Source of the DNA: JAJFUG01 sp964473155
GTDB lineage: Bacteria; Gemmatimonadota; Glassbacteria; GWA2-58-10
Assembly (NCBI GenBank): GCA_964473155.1
Contig: CAYYNT010000014.1
Coordinates: 1 to 64,000 of the forward strand
Direction of reading: 5' to 3'
Length of the DNA: 64,000 bases
Shown here: positions 49,504-57,275 of the stretch, piece after piece
Layout: each line of letters starts with the position of its first letter
How positions within the stretch are numbered: the first letter of the stretch is position 1
Translations under genes and position numbers: made by a program
Notes under the pieces: generated by a model
The model's database searches: none
Seen by the model: the letters and a program-made list of their open reading frames with translations, nothing else
Told to the model about the DNA's origin: nothing

Positions 49504-49791
49504 CTACTTGCGGGCCGTGCTTCGTTCAGCCAGCTTGCCGCCATGTCCGCGGAAAAAACGGGTCGGGGAGAACTCACCCAGCTTGTGCCCGACCATGTTC
49601 TCGGTGATATAGACCGGAATGAACTTGTTCCCGTTGTGCACGGCCACGGTGTGCCCCACGAATTCCGGGCTGATGGTCGAGCGGCGGGACCAGGTCTTGA
49701 TCACCTTCTTTTCCCCGGCGGTGTTCAGCGCATGAACCTTCTTGAGCAGGGAATCCTCAATGAAAGGACCTTTTTTTATCGATCTGGACAT
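49504..49791 (-). CDS. rpsS: 30S ribosomal protein S19
   Basis: Head protein, 95 residues: MSRSIKKGPFIEDSLLKKV, IKTWSRRSTISPEFVGHTVAVHNGNKFIPVYITENMVGHKLGEF-like sequence and PTRFFRGHGG. Between rplB and rplV. Confidence 0.98.
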   Translation of the reverse strand: MSRSIKKGPFIEDSLLKKVHALNTAGEKKVIKTWSRRSTISPEFVGHTVAVHNGNKFIPVYITENMVGHKLGEFSPTRFFRGHGGKLAERSTARK

Positions 49792-49816
49792 GCTGTTTAT
49801 TCACCCCTGTAACGGG

Positions 49817-50641
49817 TTAACCTCTACGCTTGATAATGTATTTGTCAGACTGGTTCTTCTTCTTACGGGTCTTGTAACCCTTGGTCGGCTTACCCCACGG
49901 AGTGCAGGGATGCCGTCCGCCCGAGCTCTTGCCCTCACCGCCGCCCATCGGGTGGTCGACAGGGTTCTTGGCCACGCCGCGCACGTGCGGGCGAACACCA
50001 ATCCAGCGCTTGGCGCCGGCCTTGCCATACGAGATACCCTCGTGCTCCGAGTTGCCCACCACGCCGATAGTGGCCATGCATTCGCGCGGTATGAGACGCA
50101 TCTCACCGGAAGGCATCTTCAGGTGAACATGGCGCCCTTCCTTGGCCGCGATCTGCACCGAGCTTCCGGCGCTGCGGGCGATCTGTCCGCCCTTGCCGGG
50201 CTTCATCTCCACATTGTGCACCATTGTGCCCAGCGGAATATCGGAAAGCTGGAGCGCGTTGCCCGGACGGATATCCGCACCGGGGCCGGACTCGACCCAG
50301 TCTCCTACATTCAGGCCCTGGCAGTGAATGATATAGCGCTTCTCACCGTCCACGTAATTCAGCAGGCAGATGAACGCTGAGCGGTTCGGATCGTACTCGA
50401 TCGCCGCCACACGGGCCTTGATCCCGATCTTGTTGCGCTTGAAATCGATACGGCGGTAAAGGCGCTTGTGGCCGCCGCCGCGGTAGCGCACGGTCACATG
50501 ACCGTGGTGATTGCGTCCGCCCTTCTCGGGCAGGGTCTCCACGAGCGAGCGCTCGGGTTCTTTCTTGGTGATCAGGTCAAAGGCGCTGATCTGACGGAAC
50601 CTGGTGCCGCTCGTTACCGGTTTCAGCTTCTTAAGAGCCAT
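49817..50641 (-). CDS. rplB: 50S ribosomal protein L2
   Basis: Peptidyl-transferase-centre protein, 274 residues from the ATG at 50639-50641 (MALKKLKPVTSGTRF). Motifs are GRNHHGHVTVRYRGGGHKRLYRRIDFKRN, RSAGSSVQIAAKEG, and the functional loop GVAKNPVDHPMGGGEGKSSGGRHPCTPWG. A 30-codon upstream extension of the frame is not conserved. Between rplW and rpsS. Confidence 0.98.
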   Translation of the reverse strand: MALKKLKPVTSGTRFRQISAFDLITKKEPERSLVETLPEKGGRNHHGHVTVRYRGGGHKRLYRRIDFKRNKIGIKARVAAIEYDPNRSAFICLLNYVDGEKRYIIHCQGLNVGDWVESGPGADIRPGNALQLSDIPLGTMVHNVEMKPGKGGQIARSAGSSVQIAAKEGRHVHLKMPSGEMRLIPRECMATIGVVGNSEHEGISYGKAGAKRWIGVRPHVRGVAKNPVDHPMGGGEGKSSGGRHPCTPWGKPTKGYKTRKKKNQSDKYIIKRRG

Positions 50642-50667
50642 TTTACGTCCACAGGTTTGATTGAACC

Positions 50668-50955
50668 TTATACACCTTCGAACAGGTCGATTACAGATTC
50701 GCCCTTGAGAGTCACGAATGCCTTCTTCCAATTGGCGCGGCGGCCCTCGTGACGGCCCATGCGCTTTTTCTTGCCTTCAAGGTTGTAGACACGCACCTTG
50801 TCCACTTTAACCTTGAACAGTTCCTCGACCGCCTGTTTGATCTCGAGTTTATTGGCGCTCGGATCAACCTGGAAGCAATACTGCCTGCTGCCCTCGCGCA
50901 GACGGTCACTCTTTTCTGTCAGCAGCGGGCGCTGCACTATCTGATATGCATCCAT
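50668..50955 (-). CDS. rplW: 50S ribosomal protein L23
   Basis: Exit-tunnel protein and docking site for trigger factor and SRP, 95 residues from ATG 50953-50955. MDAYQIVQRPLLTEKSDRL and FQVDPSANKLEIKQAVEELFKVKVDKVRVYN identify it; the C-terminal KRMGRHEGRRANWKKAFVTLKGES is typical. The start lies two bases after the rplD stop. Confidence 0.97.
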   Translation of the reverse strand: MDAYQIVQRPLLTEKSDRLREGSRQYCFQVDPSANKLEIKQAVEELFKVKVDKVRVYNLEGKKKRMGRHEGRRANWKKAFVTLKGESVIDLFEGV

Positions 50956-50957
50956 CT

Positions 50958-51581
50958 TCACTTCTGCTCCAGTTGATCGAGTACGCTTTTCTCTATCACC
51001 AGTTTCTCGGCCAGCAATACGTCGTAGACGTTGCATTCCGCGAACGGTTTCACCTGCACGCGATCCAGATTGCGGGTCGATTTGAAGAACACCGGATTCA
51101 CAGCGCCAAGCATGAACAGCACGCGCTTGCCGCTGGCATCCACTTTCTTCAGAAATTCCACCACCGTGCGGGTCTTCGGGGCCGTCATCTCGATGTTCTC
51201 GATCACCACCACCGAGGATTCTTCCTGGGCCTTGGCGCTCAGGGCGCTGGCCAAGGCGGCGCGACGCACCTTCTTCGGCGTGCGCACGTCATACTCCTTG
51301 GGATGCGGACCGAACACCGTTCCGCCGTGACGCCATACCGGGCTGGTGCGCATACCCGCTCGGGCACGCCCGGTGCCCTTCTGGCGCCAGGGCTTCTTCG
51401 TGCTGAAATTCACCTCTCCGCGGGTCTTCGTCGATGCATCACCCTGACGCTGGTTGGTCAGCAGGGCGTTCACCGCATAGTAGACGGGACCCTCTTTTAC
51501 CTCCGCCCCAAAATAGCTCTCGGGGAGTCCCACCTCACCCGCTTTTTCTCCGTTCTGCCTGTAAATTGCTGCCTGCGTCAT
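50958..51581 (-). CDS. rplD: 50S ribosomal protein L4
   Basis: Tunnel-constriction protein, 207 residues. The extended loop has RGEVNFSTKKPWRQKGTGRARAGMRTSPVWRHGGTVFGP-like sequence. The globular part carries VKPFAECNVYDVLLAEKLVIEKSVLDQLE. In E. coli L4 autoregulates the S10 operon. Between rplC and rplW. Confidence 0.98.
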   Translation of the reverse strand: MTQAAIYRQNGEKAGEVGLPESYFGAEVKEGPVYYAVNALLTNQRQGDASTKTRGEVNFSTKKPWRQKGTGRARAGMRTSPVWRHGGTVFGPHPKEYDVRTPKKVRRAALASALSAKAQEESSVVVIENIEMTAPKTRTVVEFLKKVDASGKRVLFMLGAVNPVFFKSTRNLDRVQVKPFAECNVYDVLLAEKLVIEKSVLDQLEQK

Positions 51582-51644
51582 GGTTTCCTCAATCTGTTGC
51601 GCTTGTGGCTCCGAAGCTTTGAATCCATCCCGGAGCCAATTACA

Positions 51645-52265
51645 TTACTTTTGTTTTCTGACTGTCACCAGGCCGTTAGCCGGACCCGGCACCGCTCCAC
51701 GGATAAACAGAATACCGCGTTCAACGTCCACCTTGACGACCTGAAGGTTCTTCTGCGTCCGGCGGACATTACCCATCTGTCCGGGAAGTTTCAGATTCTT
51801 CCATGTGCGCGACGGATCGGCGGAAGCTCCGACCGAACCAGGCACGCGATGCGAGGTGTTGCCGTGCGTCGCCCGGCCGCCGTTGAAATGATGGCGTCTC
51901 ATCACGCCCTGGAAACCGCGGCCTTTCATCACTCCGATCACATCGACCTTCTCGCCTTCCTGGAAGATCGTCACATCCAGTTCCTGGCCCACTGAATACT
52001 CAGCAGCGGCTGGAATGCGGAATTCCCCGAGACGGACCGGCATGAATCCCGGCACCTTGGCCAGGTGTCCCTTGGCCGCGCGATTCACATTCTTTTCCTT
52101 ACGCGAGCCGTATCCGACCTGGATCGCCTCATACCCGTCAGTCTCACCGGTCTTGACCTGAGTCACCTTGCACGGTCCGGCCTGAATAACCGTCACCGGC
52201 ACTGCCAGGCCCTCCTGGCTGAACAGGCGGGTCATGCCCATTTTCTTTCCAATTAATCCAAGCAT
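51645..52265 (-). CDS. rplC: 50S ribosomal protein L3
   Basis: Early assembly protein reaching the peptidyl-transferase centre, 206 residues from ATG 52263-52265, five bases after GAGAGG; a TTG codon immediately upstream is the alternative. It starts LGLIGKKMGMTRLF, with MKGRGFQGVMRRHHFNGGRATHGNTSHRVPGSVGA-like sequence. The Gln of GFQGV (PrmB methylation site in E. coli) is present. Between rpsJ and rplD. Confidence 0.98.
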   Translation of the reverse strand: MLGLIGKKMGMTRLFSQEGLAVPVTVIQAGPCKVTQVKTGETDGYEAIQVGYGSRKEKNVNRAAKGHLAKVPGFMPVRLGEFRIPAAAEYSVGQELDVTIFQEGEKVDVIGVMKGRGFQGVMRRHHFNGGRATHGNTSHRVPGSVGASADPSRTWKNLKLPGQMGNVRRTQKNLQVVKVDVERGILFIRGAVPGPANGLVTVRKQK

Positions 52266-52364
52266 CAATACCTCTCGAGGATTATAAAGTCCTCAGTTGT
52301 CCCCTGACACGGAGCAGCGCATTTGTTCCGGCGCCGTCCGTCAGCCTTTCGCCAGTCCGATCCG

Positions 52365-52673
52365 TCAGACCTTGATCTCGATATCCACCCCGGCGGGCAG
52401 GTCAAGCTTGGTCAGCGCGTCGATTGTCTGGGGCTTGCTGTTGTAGATCTCGATCAGGCGCTTATGTGTCTTGAGCTCGAACTGCTCGCGGCTCTTTTTA
52501 TCGACATGCGGTGAACGGTTAACCGTAAAAATGCTGCGCTTTGTGGGCAGCGGAATCGGACCCACCACCTCTGCGCCCGTCTCCATAGCCGTCTTGACTA
52601 TATCCTCGGTGGACCGGTCGATCAACGCGTGGTCGAAAGACTTCAGCCGTATTCTTATCTTCTGTCCCTGCAC
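52365..52673 (-). CDS. rpsJ: 30S ribosomal protein S10 (NusE)
   Basis: S10 acts in the 30S head and as NusE in antitermination. 102 residues starting at a GTG (52671-52673) with AGAGG upstream: QGQKIRIRLKSFDHALID, GPIPLPTKRSIFTVNRSPHVDKKSREQFE, and the end PAGVDIEIKV. The frame is open 29 codons further upstream into tuf, but that part is not conserved. First gene of the S10 set, 34 bases after tuf. Confidence 0.98.
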   Translation of the reverse strand: MQGQKIRIRLKSFDHALIDRSTEDIVKTAMETGAEVVGPIPLPTKRSIFTVNRSPHVDKKSREQFELKTHKRLIEIYNSKPQTIDALTKLDLPAGVDIEIKV

Positions 52674-52707
52674 GTAAGCCTCTTGAACAGAGTGCGGTTT
52701 ATGTGAC

Positions 52708-53901
52708 TTATTCCAGGATCTCGGTGACCACGCCGGCGCCCACCGTACGGCCGCCCTCACGTATCGCGAAGCGCAACTCCTTCTCCATCGCGATCGGCGT
52801 GATCAATTCTATCAGCAACTCCACGTTGTCACCAGGCATCACCATCTCGACGCCCTCGGGCAACTGCGATGAACCCGTCACATCGGTCGTCCGAAAATAA
52901 AACTGCGGACGGTACCCGTTGAAAAACGGAGTGTGACGGCCTCCCTCTTCCTTCTTCAACACATACACAGTCCCGCGGAACTTCGTGTGCGGCGTGATCG
53001 AACCCGGCTTCGCCAACACCTGGCCCCGCTCCAACTCCCGCTTGTCCACTCCACGAAGCAGCAATCCGACGTTGTCCCCGGCCTGCCCCTCATCCAGAAG
53101 CTTCCGGAACATCTCAACTCCAGTCACCACCGTCTTGCGCTTCGCTCCCAAACCCACCACCTCTACCTCATCACCAACCCGCACTATCCCGCGCTCTATC
53201 CTGCCTGTCCCCACTGTCCCACGGCCCGTGATCGAAAACACATCCTCCACTGGCATCAAAAACGGCTTGTCTATATCGCGCTTCGGCTCCGGTATGTAGC
53301 TGTCTATCGCATCCACCAGCTCCATGATGCACTTGCCTGTCTCGTTGCCAGGCTCCCCGCTCTCCAATGCATGCAGCGCGCTGCCCCGGATCACCGGTAT
53401 CTCATCACCAGGAAATCCGTAGCTGCTCAACAGGTCGCGAACCTCAAGCTCCACCAGCTCCAACAGCTCAGGATCGTCCACCATGTCTACCTTGTTCAAA
53501 AACACCACGATATATGGCACGTTCACCTGACGCGCCAGCAAAACATGCTCCCGCGTCTGCGGCATCGGACCATCCGCCGCGCTCACCACCAGAACCGCCC
53601 CGTCCATCTGAGCCGCCCCAGTGATCATATTCTTTACGTAATCCGCGTGTCCAGGACAGTCCACGTGCGCGTAATGACGCTTGTCGCTCTGATACTCCAC
53701 GTGAGACGTCGCGATCGTTATGCCGCGGGCCTTCTCCTCCGGAGCCTTGTCAATCTTGTCAAACGGCACAAAATCCGCCAGGCTCTTCTTCGCCAATACC
53801 TTCGTTATCGCCGCCGTCAGGGTCGTCTTACCATGATCCACGTGACCGATCGTTCCCACGTTCACATGCGGCTTCGTACGCTCAAATTTCTTCTTGGCCA
53901 T
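52708..53901 (-). CDS. tuf: Elongation factor Tu
   Basis: GTPase delivering aminoacyl-tRNA, 397 residues. GTP-binding motifs GHVDHGKTTL, DCPGHADYVKNM and NKVDMVDD are intact; domains 2 and 3 follow (GRGTVGTGRIERG; the end GRTVGAGVVTEILE). Located between fusA and rpsJ as in the str operon. Only one tuf copy is in view. Confidence 0.99.
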   Translation of the reverse strand: MAKKKFERTKPHVNVGTIGHVDHGKTTLTAAITKVLAKKSLADFVPFDKIDKAPEEKARGITIATSHVEYQSDKRHYAHVDCPGHADYVKNMITGAAQMDGAVLVVSAADGPMPQTREHVLLARQVNVPYIVVFLNKVDMVDDPELLELVELEVRDLLSSYGFPGDEIPVIRGSALHALESGEPGNETGKCIMELVDAIDSYIPEPKRDIDKPFLMPVEDVFSITGRGTVGTGRIERGIVRVGDEVEVVGLGAKRKTVVTGVEMFRKLLDEGQAGDNVGLLLRGVDKRELERGQVLAKPGSITPHTKFRGTVYVLKKEEGGRHTPFFNGYRPQFYFRTTDVTGSSQLPEGVEMVMPGDNVELLIELITPIAMEKELRFAIREGGRTVGAGVVTEILE

Positions 53902-53963
53902 TGCATTTACTCCTGATAGTATTTATGAACGTTTATCTATTCTTTATTCTCGGAAATCCAAGC

Positions 53964-56057
53964 TCAATTCCTGCCGCGCACCCCGGCCAGAATGGCCTCC
54001 GTGCGTTCCTTGTTCACCTCGGCATAGTGCGAGAACTGCATCGAGAATATGGCCCGGCCCTGGGTCAGCGAGCGCAGGTTCGTGGCGTATCCGAACATCT
54101 TGCACAGCGGCACCGAGGCGCTGATCACCTGCACCTCATTCTTCGGAATGATGCCCGCAACCTTTCCCTGCCGGCTGGCCATGTCGCCCATGACATCGCC
54201 AAGGTATTCCACCGGGCAGGTTATTTCAACATATGTTATCGGCTCAAGCAGCTTCACGCCGCATCTTTTCACGGCCTCTTTCACCGCCATCGAGCCGGCG
54301 ATCTTGAAAGCCATATCGCTGGAGTCCACCTCGTGGTAGCTCCCGTCGAGCAGCACGGCGCGCACATCCACCAGAGGATAACCCGCTTCGCCGCCGCCTG
54401 CCAGCGCTTCCTTTATACCGTTTTCCACCGGATTGATATATTCGCGCGGGATATTGCCGCCCACCACCTTGTTCTCGAACACGAATCCCTTGCCGCGCTC
54501 CTGGGGATAGAACTCCATTTTAACATGCGCATACTGGCCGCGGCCGCCTGTCTGGCGGACAAACTTGACCTCAACCGGACTGGCTTTTTCGAGCGCCTCG
54601 CGATATGCCACCTGGGGCTGGCCGACATTGGCCTCCACCTTGAACTCACGCAGCATCCTGTCGACAAGTATTTCAAGGTGCAGTTCGCCCATGCCTGAAA
54701 TGAGGGTCTGGCCGGTTTCCTGGTCATTACGCACCTTGAAAGTCGGGTCCTCGTCCGAGAGCTTCTCGAGAGCGATATAAAGCTTCTCCTGGTCCGCCTT
54801 TGTTTTCGGCTCGATCGCCACCGAAATCACCGGTTCCGGGAAGACCATTTTTTCAAGGACTATCGGATGGTCCTCTTCACACAAGGTATCACCGGTTTTG
54901 GTCTGCTTCATGCCAATTACCGCAGCGATGTCGCCACAGAACAGGTCTTCCCGTTCCTCGCGCTTGTTGGCATGCATCTGCAGTATCCGGCTTATCCGCT
55001 CCTTGCGATCCTGCCCGCTGTTATAAATATAGGAGCCCGAATTCAGCTTGCCGGAATATACTCTGATGAAAGTCAGACGGCCGACGTACGGGTCGGTCAT
55101 GATCTTGAAAGCCAGACCGGCGAACGGCTCATCATCCGAGGCCCTGCGCTCGACAAGCTCGCCCTCTTCACCATCGGGAAGATGGCCGACCACGGGCGGG
55201 ATGTCCTCCGGCGATGGCAGGTACCACGTGATGGCATCCAGAAGACGCTGCACGCCTTTGTTCTTGAAAGCGCTTCCGCACAGCACAGGAATGATCTTAA
55301 CCTTACAGGTCCCGTTACGGATCGCCCGGCGAATCAACTCCGGATCATCCACATCGCCCGTTTCCAGATACTTGGTCATCAGATCATCATCGTAATCCGC
55401 GATGCCGTCGAGCATGGCGTGACGCATCTTTTGCGCCAGTTCGACCAAGTCTTTCGGGATTTCCACTTCCTCGAACACCGCGCCCTGGCTGCTCTCTTCG
55501 TAAACCACACCCTTCATGGTGACCAGGTCCACCAGCCCGGTAAACATCTCACCGCCGCCAAACGGTATCTGCAGCGGAACGGGCCGGGCGCCCAGGCGCT
55601 CCTTTATTGAATCCACGGCGCCGTAAAAATCAGCGCCGATACGGTCCATCTTGTTGATAAAAGCGATGCGTGGCACTCCGTACCGGTCGGCCTGACGCCA
55701 GACTGTCTCGGACTGCGGCTCGACTCCGCCTACAGCACAGAACACCACCACTCCGCCGTCCAGCACCCGCAGCGAGCGCTCCACCTCGACCGTGAAATCC
55801 ACATGCCCCGGAGTGTCGATGATATTGATACGCTTTTCTTTCCAGAAACAGGTAGTGGCAGCCGAGGTGATAGTGATGCCCCGCTCCCTTTCCTGCTCCA
55901 TCCAGTCCATGGTTGCGGCGCCCTCGTGCACCTCGCCGAGGCGGTGCGTCTTACCGGTATAAAACAGAATACGCTCGGTAAGCGTGGTCTTGCCCGCATC
56001 GATATGGGCCATGATGCCGATATTGCGTATATCTTTTAATGGAACCCTGCGCGCCAT
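53964..56057 (-). CDS. fusA: Elongation factor G
   Basis: Translocation GTPase, 697 residues from ATG 56055-56057, three bases after GGTGGAG. Motifs are the G1 loop AHIDAGKTTLTERILFYTG, DTPGHVDFTVEVERSLRVLDG, NKMDRIGADF and the domain IV tip GGRGQYAHVKMEF. The C-terminus reads LRSLTQGRAIFSMQFSHYAEV. An upstream frame extension is not conserved. Between rpsG and tuf. Confidence 0.99.
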   Translation of the reverse strand: MARRVPLKDIRNIGIMAHIDAGKTTLTERILFYTGKTHRLGEVHEGAATMDWMEQERERGITITSAATTCFWKEKRINIIDTPGHVDFTVEVERSLRVLDGGVVVFCAVGGVEPQSETVWRQADRYGVPRIAFINKMDRIGADFYGAVDSIKERLGARPVPLQIPFGGGEMFTGLVDLVTMKGVVYEESSQGAVFEEVEIPKDLVELAQKMRHAMLDGIADYDDDLMTKYLETGDVDDPELIRRAIRNGTCKVKIIPVLCGSAFKNKGVQRLLDAITWYLPSPEDIPPVVGHLPDGEEGELVERRASDDEPFAGLAFKIMTDPYVGRLTFIRVYSGKLNSGSYIYNSGQDRKERISRILQMHANKREEREDLFCGDIAAVIGMKQTKTGDTLCEEDHPIVLEKMVFPEPVISVAIEPKTKADQEKLYIALEKLSDEDPTFKVRNDQETGQTLISGMGELHLEILVDRMLREFKVEANVGQPQVAYREALEKASPVEVKFVRQTGGRGQYAHVKMEFYPQERGKGFVFENKVVGGNIPREYINPVENGIKEALAGGGEAGYPLVDVRAVLLDGSYHEVDSSDMAFKIAGSMAVKEAVKRCGVKLLEPITYVEITCPVEYLGDVMGDMASRQGKVAGIIPKNEVQVISASVPLCKMFGYATNLRSLTQGRAIFSMQFSHYAEVNKERTEAILAGVRGRN

Positions 56058-56205
56058 ATACTCCACCATCCAAAGGAAACAAATTGCCATACATCCGGCA
56101 ATTTTAATTCCGGAAATCGTAGACAAAGCCGCTCCCCACAAACCACAAGAGCGGCTCGTTCGGTAAAATCATTCTTTACGCACGGAACAGGTCCGCCGGA
56201 CGCGC

Positions 56206-56676
56206 TTACCAGCGATAATGCGCGAACGCCCGGTTGGCCTCCGCCATGCGATGGGTGTCTTCTTTTTTCTTGATCGTGCTGCCCTCGTTACGGTAGCAGG
56301 CCAGCAACTCGGCAGCCAGGCGCTCATCCATTGTCTTTTCGTTGCGCTCGCGGGCGAACCCGATCAGCCAGCGCAAAGCCAGGGCCGTGCGGCGGTCCGG
56401 ACGGACCTCAACAGGGACCTGGTAAGTGGCGCCACCCACCCGGCGGCTCTTCACTTCAAGCGCCGGCTTGGCATTGTTGACTGCCTGCTTGAACACATTC
56501 AGCCCCGGCTGACCGACTTTTTCCTCCAGCAAAGCCATGGCCCGGTAAAGGATCATTTCGGCCTTGCTTCTCTTGCCGTCCAGCATCAGACTGTTGATGA
56601 ACTTGCTGACCAGCGTGCTCTGATAACGAGGATCAGGCAACACTTCTCTTTTAAGAGCAACTCTTCTTCTCGACAT
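56206..56676 (-). CDS. rpsG: 30S ribosomal protein S7
   Basis: 16S 3' major domain assembly protein, 156 residues: MSRRRVALKREVLPDPRYQSTLVSKFINSLMLDGKRSKAE-like start, VKSRRVGGATYQVPVEVRPDRR and the end DTHRMAEANRAFAHYRW. It regulates the str operon in E. coli. Between rpsL and fusA. Confidence 0.98.
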   Translation of the reverse strand: MSRRRVALKREVLPDPRYQSTLVSKFINSLMLDGKRSKAEMILYRAMALLEEKVGQPGLNVFKQAVNNAKPALEVKSRRVGGATYQVPVEVRPDRRTALALRWLIGFARERNEKTMDERLAAELLACYRNEGSTIKKKEDTHRMAEANRAFAHYRW

Positions 56677-56690
56677 GGTCCGGTTCTATC

Positions 56691-57065
56691 TTAGGATTTA
56701 GGCTTTTTGGCGCCGTATTTCGACCGGCTTTTCTTACGGTCGGTGACGCCGCTGGCATCCAGAGTACCACGGATGATATGATAACGCACACCCGGCAAAT
56801 CTTTCACTCGGCCGCCCCGGATCAGCACAATCGAATGCTCCTGAAGATTGTGCCCCTCGCCCGGGATGTACGAGGTGACCTCATAGCCATTGCTCAAACG
56901 AACCCTGGCCACCTTACGCAACGCCGAGTTTGGCTTTTTCGGCGTGGTCGTGTAGACACGCGTGCAGACACCTCTGCGCTGAGGACACGCGGTCAAGGCC
57001 GGCGAGGATGTTTTTGCTTTAACCGCCCTCCGGCCATGGCGGACTAACTGGTTAATCGAAGGCAA
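56691..57065 (-). CDS. rpsL: 30S ribosomal protein S12
   Basis: Decoding-centre protein, 124 residues. It starts at TTG (57063-57065) six bases after GGGAGG; no ATG lies near the conserved PSINQLVRHGRR start. TTTPKKPNSALRKVARVRLSNG and GGRVKDLPGVRYHI are intact: the lysines whose mutation gives streptomycin resistance are wild type, and the Asp that RimO methylthiolates is present. First gene of the str-S10-spc-alpha supercluster. Confidence 0.98.
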   Translation of the reverse strand: MPSINQLVRHGRRAVKAKTSSPALTACPQRRGVCTRVYTTTPKKPNSALRKVARVRLSNGYEVTSYIPGEGHNLQEHSIVLIRGGRVKDLPGVRYHIIRGTLDASGVTDRKKSRSKYGAKKPKS

Positions 57066-57093
57066 GCAATCCTCCCGAAAAAATGGATTATTA

Positions 57094-57122
57094 AAAATAG
57101 GCGCAATCTTCCCGCTTGTCAA
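57094..57122 (-). promoter_or_regulatory. Promoter of the str-S10-spc-alpha ribosomal cluster
   Basis: Minus strand: perfect -35 TTGACA (57117-57122), 17-base spacer, -10 TATTTT (57094-57099). Transcription would start near 57087, about 22 bases before the rpsL start codon. It abuts the rpoC terminator. Confidence 0.75.
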
Positions 57123-57138
57123 TAAAAAACTTATACTT

Positions 57139-57176
57139 AAATCACGGGGCGCTCACAGTCGAACGTCCCGTGATTT
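57139..57176 (-). terminator. Terminator between rpoC and rpsL
   Basis: Perfect 10-bp stem AAATCACGGG (57139-57148) / CCCGTGATTT (57167-57176) with an 18-base loop. On the minus strand it is followed within 10 bases by TTTTTTATT. It lies about 100 bases after rpoC and just upstream of the rpsL promoter, so it probably ends or attenuates rpoBC transcription. Confidence 0.65.
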
Positions 57177-57275
57177 CCGAACTCGTACGATCTTTCAGCA
57201 TCTAAGCCGCCCGCGCCGCCCCAGCGACAACCCTTTCCCTCGTGCGAGCCGCGTATTTTTTTCATACAACCGCTA

